From contig JAJFKW010000004.1 in assembly GCA_021773015.1 (NCBI GenBank), positions 434,001-498,000 on the forward strand: a stretch of DNA of 64,000 nt. The letters run 5' to 3'. How positions within the stretch are numbered: the first letter of the stretch is position 1; each line of letters begins with the position of its first letter. Made by a program: the position numbers and the translations under genes. This document shows positions 48,667 to 57,428 of the stretch, in pieces. The DNA comes from Woeseia sp. (GTDB taxonomy: Bacteria > Pseudomonadota > Gammaproteobacteria > Steroidobacterales > Woeseiaceae). The notes under the pieces are model-generated. The model was not told the origin of the DNA and did no database searches. It saw nothing but the letters and a program-made list of their open reading frames with translations.

Positions 48667-49179
48667 TCATGAACATCCTTCGATCCACTGTATGTGCGGC
48701 TCAAGTCCCACTCTGTATCGTTCAACGGTTTCGCCATTTGTCTCGAAAATCATGTCTATGCCGCTACCGAATTCAACTGTTAAATAGTGCCCTTCCGGGC
48801 CAGTATACGGATGTTCTGTAACCACGACTCGATTCGAATACGCATCGGACACCTCGGACTCCGTGCTCCCTACACCAACACCGGCTGCAGTCAAAACCCC
48901 CTTACCATCGATGTCTAGCCGAACAATACGCGCCTCGTAGAGCATAAAAAACACCTGGCCAATTTCGCCATTTGACGTAACGAAATGACATTCAAATTCG
49001 TCATTCGAGTCCTCGCCAATGCGTTTTAGTTCAACTCCGAAGGCCGCTGATGCTTCTTGCAATGTCATGCCAAGCCGCACACCCGCGTATCCGTCGCTGG
49101 TTACACGATCTTCACCGCCCACAGACAGTGTGTTGAAAGTGGCAAAAGAAAATATTATCGTTAGAAAGTGTAACGGCAT
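48667..49179 (-). CDS. Exported uncharacterised protein
   Basis: A 170-residue protein with a signal peptide (about 1-22). The mature part has a repeat-like pattern: a GVRLGMTLQEASAAFGV segment and later VGSTESEVSDAYSN, as in some lipoprotein-like SmpA/OmlA-type folds. It ends HIQWIEGCS. No firm family. Confidence 0.6.
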   Translation of the reverse strand: MPLHFLTIIFSFATFNTLSVGGEDRVTSDGYAGVRLGMTLQEASAAFGVELKRIGEDSNDEFECHFVTSNGEIGQVFFMLYEARIVRLDIDGKGVLTAAGVGVGSTESEVSDAYSNRVVVTEHPYTGPEGHYLTVEFGSGIDMIFETNGETVERYRVGLEPHIQWIEGCS

Positions 49180-49292
49180 TTCGATTTGTTAATAGAATTC
49201 TATTGATATCGATGAGTATCTGGTTTGCCTATGGCGAAATCAAATTTCGATGCAGATAGTTGCTTTGAGCATCCGGGATGCATCACGCGGCT

Positions 49293-49859
49293 TCAGAATG
49301 TTCTTTTAGGAAACGCCACCTGCCCGTCGCCAACCAGCAGCCATCCTGGTGACGTTCCGTCTGCATAAAGGACGCGGACCCACCATTCGGTGACTGGGAA
49401 TTCCTCTTGCGCTCCGAATGTCTCCACCTCAAATTCTAAGGGAACCAGACATACCTCCCCGTTGACTCTAGCAACACTAAGTCCCTCGCCCGAATACTGT
49501 AGATTTTCGACCTTTTCGCCTTCTTTGAATTGATACAAAGCCGCCGTATCGAAGAGACTTAAATTCGTCCTATCACATTGAATAGACAATTCTTTTGCTT
49601 GTTTTACAACGAGTATGACCGACTCGATTGTGCGGTATATCGACTCGTCAAATGGGACTTTCCAGCCATTCCGGTATGTAATGATCTTGCTCGGGGACGC
49701 CGACCTCGGCGATGTGTGAAGTCTCAACTCATCGGACTTTGCAACGAATGATGGCACGCCCTCACCCGGCCACATGTTCGTCTCGAATTCGTCTGCCGCC
49801 ACACAATTCGAAACAGCCAGGACGCTTCCAAATATCAAGCAAACTATCGTGTTAGGCAT
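49293..49859 (-). CDS. Exported uncharacterised protein
   Basis: A 188-residue protein beginning at ATG 49859 with a signal peptide (MPNTIVCLIFGSVLAVSNC, then AADEF). The rest is beta-rich with several aromatic residues (WKVPFDESIYRTIE, EWWVRVLYADGTSPGW), like SH3-type domains. A longer reading to 49949 overlaps the preceding gene's end and lacks a signal-peptide start. Confidence 0.6.
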   Translation of the reverse strand: MPNTIVCLIFGSVLAVSNCVAADEFETNMWPGEGVPSFVAKSDELRLHTSPRSASPSKIITYRNGWKVPFDESIYRTIESVILVVKQAKELSIQCDRTNLSLFDTAALYQFKEGEKVENLQYSGEGLSVARVNGEVCLVPLEFEVETFGAQEEFPVTEWWVRVLYADGTSPGWLLVGDGQVAFPKRTF

Positions 49860-49945
49860 TTTCTGTAAGATTGACGGCGGGGTAGAAATTCGCGTTGTGC
49901 CTTCGTGCCGAACCTCACCCTTCAGATGGGCGAAGATGGCCAAGC

Positions 49946-50800
49946 TCACTCACAATCCGCCAGTGGTGGTTGCGTGCGTGGAAAATCGGCTAAGTTCTCG
50001 GAATCGACAACCGGTTGTCCCAAATTCTCCGAACCGTCACCCTCGTATGCATTGCACACGAAGAAGTTCGATCGTCGGAAATAGAAATCCCAAGCCTCAT
50101 CGCGGCCCTGCGCATACGGCACTAACATCAGCTCTGTCAGTGATTCAATATTTCGCGCGAATCGCAACGGTCCAGCGTCGACAGGATCCAGCCCCATCTC
50201 GGCAGCAAGTCGTGCGGTAACTTCTTTCGCAATGCGGTGATTTGATGCGATCGGCACGGAAACCGGCCCACTAGCAGTCGATGGATCGTCAATGACGTTC
50301 GAACCTAACGTCAAAAATGCTTTGACGACCATCGCATCAGGGTTCCAGCCTTGTATCATTTCGGCACTCGACGTTTCGATCGTAATTTGCTCGTAGCCGT
50401 CGGCTGCATATGTCGCGGGCGGCCATGACATATCAATGAGTATCTTTCCCCTCAGATCGCCAATGCTTTGCACCACTGTTTCCATTGCTGGCCATGGCAA
50501 GGCGAGGAACACGATGTCTCCTTGTTGTGCTGCGTTTTTCTGAGTGTTTGCGGAGGCGCCGTTGCCAGTTCTCGCCACCAGATCGATAACCTTTTTGCTT
50601 GCCGGATTTCGCGATCCATAGACGATTTTGTATCCAAGTCCAGCTAATCGCGGTCCGAAAGAATCACCCATATCGCCCGTACCGAGTATGGCGATAATTT
50701 CATCGCCATGTGATTTGACCGGTGCATCTGCAGCGGCAATTCCGGCGCCGACAGGCAACGACAACAGCATTAGCAAAAACGATCTGATTAGTATTCCCAT
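49946..50800 (-). CDS. Exported NADP-binding oxidoreductase-like protein
   Basis: A 284-residue protein that starts with a signal peptide (about 1-25, MGILIRSFLLMLLSLP then AGIAAADA). The mature N-terminus is a Rossmann motif (IIAILGTGDMGDSFGPRLA) and a GSRNP segment, the pattern of F420:NADP oxidoreductase-like proteins, followed by GDIVFLALPWPAMETV and a GPVSVPIASNH segment. A GTG at 50809 or ATG at 50800 could start it; the latter has a GGTG 6 bp upstream. The combination of a signal peptide with this cytosolic type of fold is odd. Confidence 0.7.
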   Translation of the reverse strand: MGILIRSFLLMLLSLPVGAGIAAADAPVKSHGDEIIAILGTGDMGDSFGPRLAGLGYKIVYGSRNPASKKVIDLVARTGNGASANTQKNAAQQGDIVFLALPWPAMETVVQSIGDLRGKILIDMSWPPATYAADGYEQITIETSSAEMIQGWNPDAMVVKAFLTLGSNVIDDPSTASGPVSVPIASNHRIAKEVTARLAAEMGLDPVDAGPLRFARNIESLTELMLVPYAQGRDEAWDFYFRRSNFFVCNAYEGDGSENLGQPVVDSENLADFPRTQPPLADCE

Positions 50801-50937
50801 TGTTTTCACCGACTAAGAATGGTGCATTAGCGTGCTTAACACAGCGCTAATAGTTTGGAACGTTAGGTTCAGTATCCTGTGAGTGCATTGTGAATGCAAC
50901 AATCGGCGTTTACTGCGCGTCGTCCAACATAAACGGC

Positions 50938-51441
50938 TCAATCCAGGGGAATCGCCAACGACAAAAATATAGGCTCTGTGCCGGGGTTTCTATCGGAGAG
51001 TCCGCCATTCGACAAATGGAAAAGTTCCAGGCTGAAACGCCAATTACTTTTGAATAAAAAGCCAGCTTTGATACCGCTTCGAAACTCGGCCTTGCTGCCT
51101 AGGTCGATATTCTCACCATCGTCAAACAGCCCGATACCGAAACTCGGTGCTAACACCCAGTGCCGCCCAAAATAGAAGTCTTTCTCAAGCGCGGAAAACA
51201 CGAAGCTCGCGTCAGACGCTGAACGTGCACCGCCGACTATCGGACTAAGCTGCCATTTGCTGAATGGCCGAAACCGATACTCGACTTTGATGACTCCCGG
51301 ATCATCGAGATTTTGGTCGAATGCAGCGATGTGCCCAATCGCTACGCTGACATATCGAGGCTGGATATCCTGGGAGGCAACTTGCGCTGAAATCAATATA
51401 CCGAAACCAAGAATCGCAATTATTCTAGGTATAGATGACAT
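50938..51441 (-). CDS. PagL-like lipid A 3-O-deacylase
   Basis: A 167-residue protein with a signal peptide (about 1-22) and a small outer-membrane beta-barrel of eight predicted strands. The catalytic triad of PagL is visible near the C-terminus: His142, Ser144 and Glu156 in ELFHLSNGGLSDRNPGTE. PagL removes the 3-linked acyl chain of lipid A. It could adjust the outer membrane. Its neighbours are small exported proteins, not known lipid A genes. Confidence 0.83.
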   Translation of the reverse strand: MSSIPRIIAILGFGILISAQVASQDIQPRYVSVAIGHIAAFDQNLDDPGVIKVEYRFRPFSKWQLSPIVGGARSASDASFVFSALEKDFYFGRHWVLAPSFGIGLFDDGENIDLGSKAEFRSGIKAGFLFKSNWRFSLELFHLSNGGLSDRNPGTEPIFLSLAIPLD

Positions 51442-51453
51442 GATATTCGATAG

Positions 51454-51720
51454 CTACCTGGGATCTGACGCTGATATTTTTGAATCGTAGTATTTGTCGA
51501 CGACGCTCTCAAACATTTTTTCCTCTGCATTTTGCGGCGCCGTTTCGTTTCTAGTTCTGGTTAGGATAATTGACAGCGCGGCACCAACAACCGGCATAAG
51601 CCAGATGACAACGTAGTAGAAGATGTATTGCGATGTTCTGGGGAAACGGAATTGAGCGACGCGATGTGTTGCCCAGATGTTGAGCACTAGCAACATTAAT
51701 GAAAGGCTATAAGATTCCAC
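51454..51720 (-). CDS. Small uncharacterised membrane protein
   Basis: An 88-residue protein with a GTG start (51720) and GGAGT 9 bp before it. Two hydrophobic segments (about 4-17 and 31-53) flank a RVAQFRFPRTSQYIF loop; an acidic C-terminal tail follows. It precedes the PagL-like gene by 12 bp, so the two are likely co-transcribed. Function unknown. Confidence 0.55.
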   Translation of the reverse strand: MESYSLSLMLLVLNIWATHRVAQFRFPRTSQYIFYYVVIWLMPVVGAALSIILTRTRNETAPQNAEEKMFESVVDKYYDSKISASDPR

Positions 51721-51840
51721 GATTTTTTACTCCAGTAAGCAACTAGACGAACCCGGCATATATTTGACTTCATCAAGAATTACGATTCCAATTTCAATGT
51801 CTAAGCACGACAACCACAAGACCTCGTGAGACCACAATAA

Positions 51841-52092
51841 TCATAATTTGTCACCGGACAAATCACCAGTCGCCAGATAGCCAAGCCCGGCATCGGACAT
51901 TGGAAGCTGCGTTGCAATCCAACGGGCACGATGCGCAAGACTTGTCGGGACAACAATCATGAATTCGCCAACCAAACCGCCCTCAAGCCTCGTACCCTGA
52001 ACCACTGCGGGAATACCGGGCACCCAGTTTTCGCCTGTACACCCCAGCCGATGCTTCATTCTCGAAGGACCGAAAGTACTCCCATTGAGCAT
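51841..52092 (-). CDS. Small hypothetical protein (weak)
   Basis: An 83-residue frame (MLNGSTFGPSRMKHRLG) fills most of the 429-bp gap between 51720 and 52150. The same frame extends upstream, with no start, to a TAG near 52141 and reads protein-like (DDSIGRHIHMLNG), so it may be a fragment or a gene with an unusual start. Nothing is recognised, and the rest of the gap (51721-51840) shows nothing. Confidence 0.3.
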   Translation of the reverse strand: MLNGSTFGPSRMKHRLGCTGENWVPGIPAVVQGTRLEGGLVGEFMIVVPTSLAHRARWIATQLPMSDAGLGYLATGDLSGDKL

Positions 52093-52149
52093 GTGAATAT
52101 GACGTCCTATGGAATCGTCGATAACGCTATCCTGCCATTCCTAGGAAAA

Positions 52150-53211
52150 TCAATAGAAATTGCTTTCGCAGCAACGTGGATTCTCCAGCAACATTTTTTG
52201 CGCAAGATCCAGCACCTTGTCCATTTGATTCGGTTGCAGGCTACTCGTCAATTCGTCAAGGCGACCTTGGAAGACCGCCCTCAACAGGTCGCCATTAATG
52301 GGACCGTGCAGCTCAAGATCCTCCAGGTAAATGTGCGAATACAGATAAGTATACGCGGCAGACAACAGTTGATCGCTTGCTTCAAGTCCTTCACCGCTCT
52401 TGTATACGTTTGCTAGAACGCCAAGAGCTCCAAAACTGCCCAGCCGCCATGCGCGATCAAGACTTTGCGTAGCAGCTGCCGTTCCGCTTTGATAGCGATC
52501 GCCTAATACCACTAATGCGCCGACGTGGCTATTGGCCGCGGCTTTGCTTAGCCAGTCGAAATCGTTATCTCGTTCAGCCTCTGGAATATTCCAGCAGCCC
52601 TCCGCTTTCTGTCGCGCGCTTGCTTCCGCCTCCTCAAGATTCTCACCGTCCATCAGCACCCAAGCATATTCACCATTCCTGCCCGACGGCAGCCGTAGCG
52701 TTTCATACATCGTCGCAATCGATTCTTCCAGTTGTTCACGACTGGCGGGCGCACTCCACCTGCAGACCTCGAGTGCCCGCGCGATCAAATATTGCGCGTC
52801 AGCATCCCCAGCCTCCGCCAATGACTTGAAATGATTGTAGTTCAATAGCATTTCGTATGGGCTGATCAAATTCTGCACAGAAGATGCCCGAAAGTTGATC
52901 GCAACCGATCGTCCGTCACGAAAAAGGATTCGGGGGCTTTCCGCGGCCTGAACTTCGTCGGACGCCGGCATCGCCTCAGCAACCGGCACTCGTTTTGGCG
53001 CATCTTCCGTTTCTTCAGATATAGCAACAAGACGCTGACTTTCGCTTACTGGTATCGCCGGCTGACGTTCAATCAAGAGAGCAGCGACTGACGCGATTGC
53101 AATCGCAAACGCCGCGGCAATCACACGCAGATTTCGACGCACAACCCGGTAAATATTCTGCCCCCCCTTCGCGAAATATTCCACAGTCTTGTTACCGACT
53201 AGTGTAGACAT
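52150..53211 (-). CDS. Membrane-anchored helical repeat (Sel1-like) protein
   Basis: A 353-residue protein. One membrane helix (about 29-47) follows a basic N-terminus; the periplasmic part has Sel1/TPR-like repeats: FKSLAEAGDADAQYLIARALE, DFDWLSKAAANSHVGALVVLGDRYQSG and WRLGSFGALGVLANVYKSGEG. Such repeats bind other proteins. Near the C-terminus PRCCESNFY has paired cysteines. Its partner is unknown. The small exported gene at 53224 lies just upstream (12 bp). Confidence 0.7.
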   Translation of the reverse strand: MSTLVGNKTVEYFAKGGQNIYRVVRRNLRVIAAAFAIAIASVAALLIERQPAIPVSESQRLVAISEETEDAPKRVPVAEAMPASDEVQAAESPRILFRDGRSVAINFRASSVQNLISPYEMLLNYNHFKSLAEAGDADAQYLIARALEVCRWSAPASREQLEESIATMYETLRLPSGRNGEYAWVLMDGENLEEAEASARQKAEGCWNIPEAERDNDFDWLSKAAANSHVGALVVLGDRYQSGTAAATQSLDRAWRLGSFGALGVLANVYKSGEGLEASDQLLSAAYTYLYSHIYLEDLELHGPINGDLLRAVFQGRLDELTSSLQPNQMDKVLDLAQKMLLENPRCCESNFY

Positions 53212-53223
53212 GGATACTATCGA

Positions 53224-53529
53224 TCAGCTTTCTATTCTCTCTTCGAAATCCGACAGCAGTTGGATAATGTCAGAATCGTCCTGGTACTTTTCTTTCAACT
53301 TACGTAACTGCTCGTCAGTACCAACGCATGCTTCAGATATGCTTTTTAACAAGAATTCTGCTCTTTCACTATCGTACGGATCTTCTCCGCGAAAATGATC
53401 GCAAAGTTCACGCTGAACAAGAAACTCCTGGACATCGCGCGGGCTATCGGTGTTCTGCGAAGCTGCTGGCGCGGACACAAATAATAGGTAGGCTGCCAAA
53501 AGGCGTAATATCTGGGTGTCCTTTGACAT
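53224..53529 (-). CDS. Exported uncharacterised small protein
   Basis: A 101-residue protein from ATG 53529 with a signal peptide (about 1-23, LLAAYLLFVSAPAASQ) and a charged helical mature part (EKYQDDSDIIQLLSDFEERIES). It has two cysteines (RELCDHF and SEACVGT). It overlaps the DoxX-like gene region and is followed 12 bp later by the repeat protein gene. No family recognised. Confidence 0.55.
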   Translation of the reverse strand: MSKDTQILRLLAAYLLFVSAPAASQNTDSPRDVQEFLVQRELCDHFRGEDPYDSERAEFLLKSISEACVGTDEQLRKLKEKYQDDSDIIQLLSDFEERIES

Positions 53530-53533
53530 CAAT

Positions 53534-53899
53534 CTAAACACCACTTCGTCCATAATTCTCTGAGCTTCCAAATATCACGAGAATTGATACTGCAAACGGT
53601 ATCAGCGAGATAAGCGCGAATTTTGTATTGCCACCTAAGAAAATCGCTATGCTCGACACCAGAAGCGCAGCGCTGGCCAACACCGCGCCCGGCAATCGCG
53701 ATTTCTTCCACAATAAAAGAACCCCACCTGTCGACTGAATAATACCGAGTGCTGAAACAGCGAGGGGCGAGAATCCGATACTGTTGAGAAAGTCCAATTC
53801 CTGTGGCATTTGCAGAATTTTCGGAACCCCGGCGGCCACACTAAGCGCCGCCAAAATGTATATCAGCACGATGACAACGATCTTAAATTTGTGATTCAT
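53534..53899 (-). CDS. DoxX-like membrane protein
   Basis: A 121-residue protein with four membrane helices (about 5-24, 47-63, 70-85 and 93-110) and the DoxX-type GVPKILQMP and GIIQSTGGVLLLWKKSR motifs. Function of the family is not clear; some act with thiosulfate or cell-surface oxidation. It lies 4 bp upstream of the small exported gene. Confidence 0.75.
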   Translation of the reverse strand: MNHKFKIVVIVLIYILAALSVAAGVPKILQMPQELDFLNSIGFSPLAVSALGIIQSTGGVLLLWKKSRLPGAVLASAALLVSSIAIFLGGNTKFALISLIPFAVSILVIFGSSENYGRSGV

Positions 53900-54031
53900 T
53901 TAGATCCTCGGTGCGGTCAGTGGCGAAATTAGAGTTCGTCGCTCACCGGTATTTCCAGTTCTTAATTACAAAGAATTCTAGCGCATACATTGCCGAAGTC
54001 CTCGCAACTTATGGTGCGACAAAACATTCTA

Positions 54032-54481
54032 TCAACGCGGCTCGCGGTGCCGTTCCAATCGATGTTGCCTTACGAACACGATAAGAAAAACTGGAGCCAT
54101 CGAAACAAACATATTCCAGGGTTCCAGTTCAATTTCGTTACCACGGATCGCGTGTGTGACAACTGCAATCATGAGCAGAAATAGGTAGATTACAATATAG
54201 GTACGCACAGACGAATCTTCTTCGAAAAGCTCAACACTTGTTACTCTCTCGTTATCCAGTCCGCTCTTTAGACGTCCGGTTTGTCCGCTGAGAAAAACAA
54301 CCAGACAAACCGCGTAAAGGAGTAGCTCCATAATAAGCAGCCATACATCGCCATCTTTCTCATAGCCTCTTTGGATATAAGTTGCGACCAATCCTACGAC
54401 CAATAAAGTCAATGTCCTACTAATAAGACGACGATTGGCACTATTTACGCGATTCGGCATTGCGGTCAGATTGCGTGACAC
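54032..54481 (-). CDS. Uncharacterised membrane protein
   Basis: A 149-residue protein with four hydrophobic segments (about 21-37, 49-63, 93-110 and 124-139). It starts with a GTG (54481) or an ATG seven codons later. No motif is recognised. The gap behind it holds no gene up to the ribosomal operon terminator. Confidence 0.5.
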   Translation of the reverse strand: MSRNLTAMPNRVNSANRRLISRTLTLLVVGLVATYIQRGYEKDGDVWLLIMELLLYAVCLVVFLSGQTGRLKSGLDNERVTSVELFEEDSSVRTYIVIYLFLLMIAVVTHAIRGNEIELEPWNMFVSMAPVFLIVFVRQHRLERHREPR

Positions 54482-54704
54482 AAAGGAATTCTGCCAGATT
54501 TGCGAATATACATCAGTGAAACATCGACGTGACCATATTGGATGACTGGTTGCGGCGCCAACGTAATAATAGCTATGAAATCAAGGTGATAGGTACTATA
54601 TTTTCGGGCAGCACGTATTTGACGAGAGCACTGATCAGGGGCACACAAGGATGTCTTGATTGGGTGACGGCTAACACGGCAGCCCTTCACTATGTAATCG
54701 GACA

Positions 54705-54730
54705 CAAAAAAGCCGGGCAATGACCCGGCT
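54705..54730 (-). terminator. Intrinsic terminator of the alpha ribosomal operon
   Basis: AGCCGGG (54711-54717) and CCCGGCT (54724-54730) form a perfect 7-bp stem with a CAATGA loop, and a minus-strand T-tract follows (54705-54710). It lies 27 bp past the rplQ stop. Confidence 0.92.
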
Positions 54731-54757
54731 CTCGTTGTTGCTTAATGCGTTGCGCGG

Positions 54758-55141
54758 CTAGCTTTCCGCAGCCTCAGCCTCGATCGGACCGTCAACTAAC
54801 TGAACGATTGCCATCGGTGCCGCATCGCCTGGGCGTGGACCCATTTTCAAAATGCGAATATAACCACCCGGACGTTCCTTGAAACGAGGACCGAGATCCT
54901 TGAACAACTTACCAACCACTTCTTTGTCGCGTAGGCGGCTGAATGCGAGTCTTCGATTCGCAACGCCATCCTCTTTGGCCAACGTGATCAGCGGTTCAAC
55001 GACGCGGCGAAGCTCTTTCGCTTTCGGCACTGTTGTGCGAATCGTTTCATGTCGGAATAGCGACGCAGCCATATTGCGAAACATCGCTTTACGGTGTGAA
55101 CTATTACGTCCTAGTTTGCGGCCGGATTTTCTATGGCGCAT
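54758..55141 (-). CDS. rplQ: 50S ribosomal protein L17
   Basis: The 127-residue protein starts [20 protein letters not shown], typical of L17, and has the [21 protein letters not shown] segment. L17 is near the polypeptide exit tunnel. It is the last gene of the alpha operon, 18 bp after rpoA, followed by a terminator. Confidence 0.97.
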   Translation of the reverse strand: MRHRKSGRKLGRNSSHRKAMFRNMAASLFRHETIRTTVPKAKELRRVVEPLITLAKEDGVANRRLAFSRLRDKEVVGKLFKDLGPRFKERPGGYIRILKMGPRPGDAAPMAIVQLVDGPIEAEAAES

Positions 55142-55159
55142 GTCAAATCTTCCTTCAAA

Positions 55160-56161
55160 TTAAATAGCGAGCTCGTGCTCTGGGCGCAAACTTGCAGGCG
55201 GCCAGTTGTCGAGGCGCATACCTAGTCCCAGGCCATGTCCTTCCAACACTTCCTTGATTTCAGTCAGAGACTTCTTGCCAAGGTTTGGTGTGCGAAGCAA
55301 CTCAACTTCCGTACGCTGTACGAGATCGCCGATGTACATAATGTTTTCAGCTTTCAAACAGTTTGCCGATCGGACCGTCAGTTCAAGTTCATCAACCGGT
55401 CGCAACAGGATCGGGTCAATCTGGCTTTCTGCCATCTGGCCCGCACCTTCTTCCTGCCCCTGCAGATCGACGAATACCGACAGCTGATCCTTCAAAATGC
55501 TACCGGCGCGGCGGATGGCTTCTTCCGGATCGATAGTGCCATTGGTTTCAATATCAATAATTAGCTTATCGAGGTCAGTTCGTTGTTCAACACGTGCCGC
55601 TTCAACGTCATATGTCACCCGATTCACTGGGCTAAATGATGCATCCAGCTGCAACCTGCCAATCGGCCCAGATTGCTCATCAAATGCAGGGCGTTGCGTT
55701 GCCGGACGATATCCGCGTCCGCGCTCGACCTTAAGCACCAGATTCAGTTCGCCCGCTTTGGTCAGATTTGCAATAACAATCTCTGGGTTCATGACTTCGA
55801 CGTCATGATCCAATTGAATGTCAGCACCCGTCACTGGACCTGGGCCTTTTTTCGAAATTCGAAGTTCGGCTGTGTCGCGCGTGTGCATACGAACCGCCAC
55901 TTGCTTTAGGTTCAGCAAGATATCGACGACGTCTTCCTGCACACCTTCCATACTCGTGTACTCGTGCAATACGCCTTCAATTTCTGCCTCAACAATAGCC
56001 GCACCCGGCATTGAAGACAAAAGGATCCGACGCAAGGCGTTGCCTAGCGTGTGTCCATAACCACGTTCGAAAGGCTCGATCGTAACTTTGGCGTGCAAAT
56101 CATTGACCGGTGCAACTTTTACGACACGCGGCTTCAGAAATTCGTTTACAGATTCCTGCAT
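55160..56161 (-). CDS. rpoA: RNA polymerase alpha subunit
   Basis: Alpha subunit of RNA polymerase, 333 residues (E. coli 329). The N-terminal domain (about 1-235) has [22 protein letters not shown] and [11 protein letters not shown]; the C-terminal domain (about 250-320), which contacts UP elements and activators, has [29 protein letters not shown]. It lies between rpsD and rplQ, as standard. Confidence 0.98.
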   Translation of the reverse strand: MQESVNEFLKPRVVKVAPVNDLHAKVTIEPFERGYGHTLGNALRRILLSSMPGAAIVEAEIEGVLHEYTSMEGVQEDVVDILLNLKQVAVRMHTRDTAELRISKKGPGPVTGADIQLDHDVEVMNPEIVIANLTKAGELNLVLKVERGRGYRPATQRPAFDEQSGPIGRLQLDASFSPVNRVTYDVEAARVEQRTDLDKLIIDIETNGTIDPEEAIRRAGSILKDQLSVFVDLQGQEEGAGQMAESQIDPILLRPVDELELTVRSANCLKAENIMYIGDLVQRTEVELLRTPNLGKKSLTEIKEVLEGHGLGLGMRLDNWPPASLRPEHELAI

Positions 56162-56179
56162 GGGTAAATACCCTCCTGA

Positions 56180-56800
56180 CTATTTCGAGTACAGCTCAAC
56201 GACGAGGTTTTCATTGATGTCGGGAAGAATGTCTTCTCGATCAGGCAATGCTTTCAAAACCCCAGCCATCTTCTTCGAATCAACATCAACCCACTCTGGC
56301 AAGCCAACCTGACCTGCAATTTCCAGCGCACTTTGAATACGAAGTTGTTTTTTTGCTTTTTCGCGAATGCCGACAGCGTCACCAGCACTCACCTGAACAG
56401 ACGGAATGTTCACTACCTTGCCATTGACCTCGATGCCTTTGTGGCTAACGAGTTGGCGAGCTTCGGCGCGTGTTGACGCAAAGCCCATGCGGTAGACAAC
56501 ATTGTCCAAACGACCCTCAAGCAAGCGCAACAGGTTTTCACCCGTTGAGCCTTTGAGCTGAGCAGCCTTCTTGTAGTAGTTACGGAACTGCCGTTCGAGC
56601 ACGCCGTACATACGACGTAATTTCTGTTTTTCACGAAGCTGCAGACCGTAGTCGGAAAGACGCGGTCGTCGCTGTCCGGCACCGCCAGGCGGTACGTCAA
56701 GCTTACACTTCGATTCGAGGGGCCGTACGCCACTCTTCAAAAACAGATCCGTGCCTTCGCGGCGGGACAGTTTACATTTTGGTCCTAGATATCTTGCCAT
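56180..56800 (-). CDS. rpsD: 30S ribosomal protein S4
   Basis: Primary 16S rRNA-binding protein of 206 residues, same as E. coli. The start [21 protein letters not shown] and the S4 domain ([31 protein letters not shown]) are clear. In E. coli it represses the alpha operon by binding its leader. It lies 18 bp before rpoA. Confidence 0.98.
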   Translation of the reverse strand: MARYLGPKCKLSRREGTDLFLKSGVRPLESKCKLDVPPGGAGQRRPRLSDYGLQLREKQKLRRMYGVLERQFRNYYKKAAQLKGSTGENLLRLLEGRLDNVVYRMGFASTRAEARQLVSHKGIEVNGKVVNIPSVQVSAGDAVGIREKAKKQLRIQSALEIAGQVGLPEWVDVDSKKMAGVLKALPDREDILPDINENLVVELYSK

Positions 56801-56810
56801 CGTCTATTCT

Positions 56811-57191
56811 CTATACACGGCGTTTTTTCGGCGGACGACAACCGTTATGAGGAATGGGTGTGACATCCTCAATGTTCTGAATACGGAAACCGAGAGCATT
56901 CAAAGCGCGCACGGCAGATTCTCTGCCGGGGCCTGGCCCACGAACTCGTACGTCCACGTTTTTGACACCAAATTCCTGTGCTGCTTTGCCCGCTTTTTCC
57001 GAAGCGACCTGAGCGGCAAATGGAGTCGACTTACGAGAACCACGGAAACCGCAGCCACCGGCAGTCGCCCATGAAAGCGCGTTACCTTGACGATCGGTGA
57101 TCGTGATAATCGTATTGTTAAAAGAAGCGTGTATGTGCGCAATTGCGTCAACTACGTGCTTCTTTACCTTTTTCTTTTTCGGTTCAGCCAA
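56811..57191 (-). CDS. rpsK: 30S ribosomal protein S11
   Basis: A 126-residue S11 with the core [29 protein letters not shown] and the ending [10 protein letters not shown]. The start is a TTG at 57189-57191 with an AGGAG 7 bp upstream, giving [11 protein letters not shown]; no in-frame ATG exists near. A TTG start on a ribosomal protein is unusual. It is preceded by the 117-bp duplicated leader and followed by rpsD. Confidence 0.95.
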   Translation of the reverse strand: MAEPKKKKVKKHVVDAIAHIHASFNNTIITITDRQGNALSWATAGGCGFRGSRKSTPFAAQVASEKAGKAAQEFGVKNVDVRVRGPGPGRESAVRALNALGFRIQNIEDVTPIPHNGCRPPKKRRV

Positions 57192-57194
57192 GAT

Positions 57195-57428
57195 AGGCTC
57201 CTAAGTCTTTCATTTCGTTTGGCACGATGATCAAAACTGTCGTCACCGTGCGTTTCCTGCAAATTCTTCTCTGTCCGTTCGCGACCCGCAGTACATTATT
57301 ACTATCGCATCAGGATCCTATGTCTTTCATTTCGTTTAGCACGCTGATCAAAATTGTCGTCACCGTACATTTCTAGCAAATACTTCTACGTTCGTTCGAG
57401 ACCCGAAGTGCATTGCTGTTATCCAGTC
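57195..57428. repeat. 117-bp imperfect tandem duplication in the rpsM-rpsK gap
   Basis: Two imperfect direct copies lie head to tail, 57195-57311 and 57312-57428. Both contain ctttcatttcgttt, gatcaaaa-tgtcgtcacc and the rest in the same order, with mismatches throughout. The first (closest to rpsK) includes the AGGAG ribosome site of rpsK. In the minus direction, the second copy carries AGGATCCTGATG, an analogous ATG that stops after two codons. A gap here is normally under 50 bp. Confidence 0.85.

Noticed and set aside
51931-52416. Plus-strand 161-residue frame
   Set aside because: It overlaps the clear minus-strand repeat protein gene and lacks coding features.
54529-54723. Plus-strand 64-residue frame
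   Set aside because: It runs through the terminator hairpin of the ribosomal operon and has no recognisable protein character.
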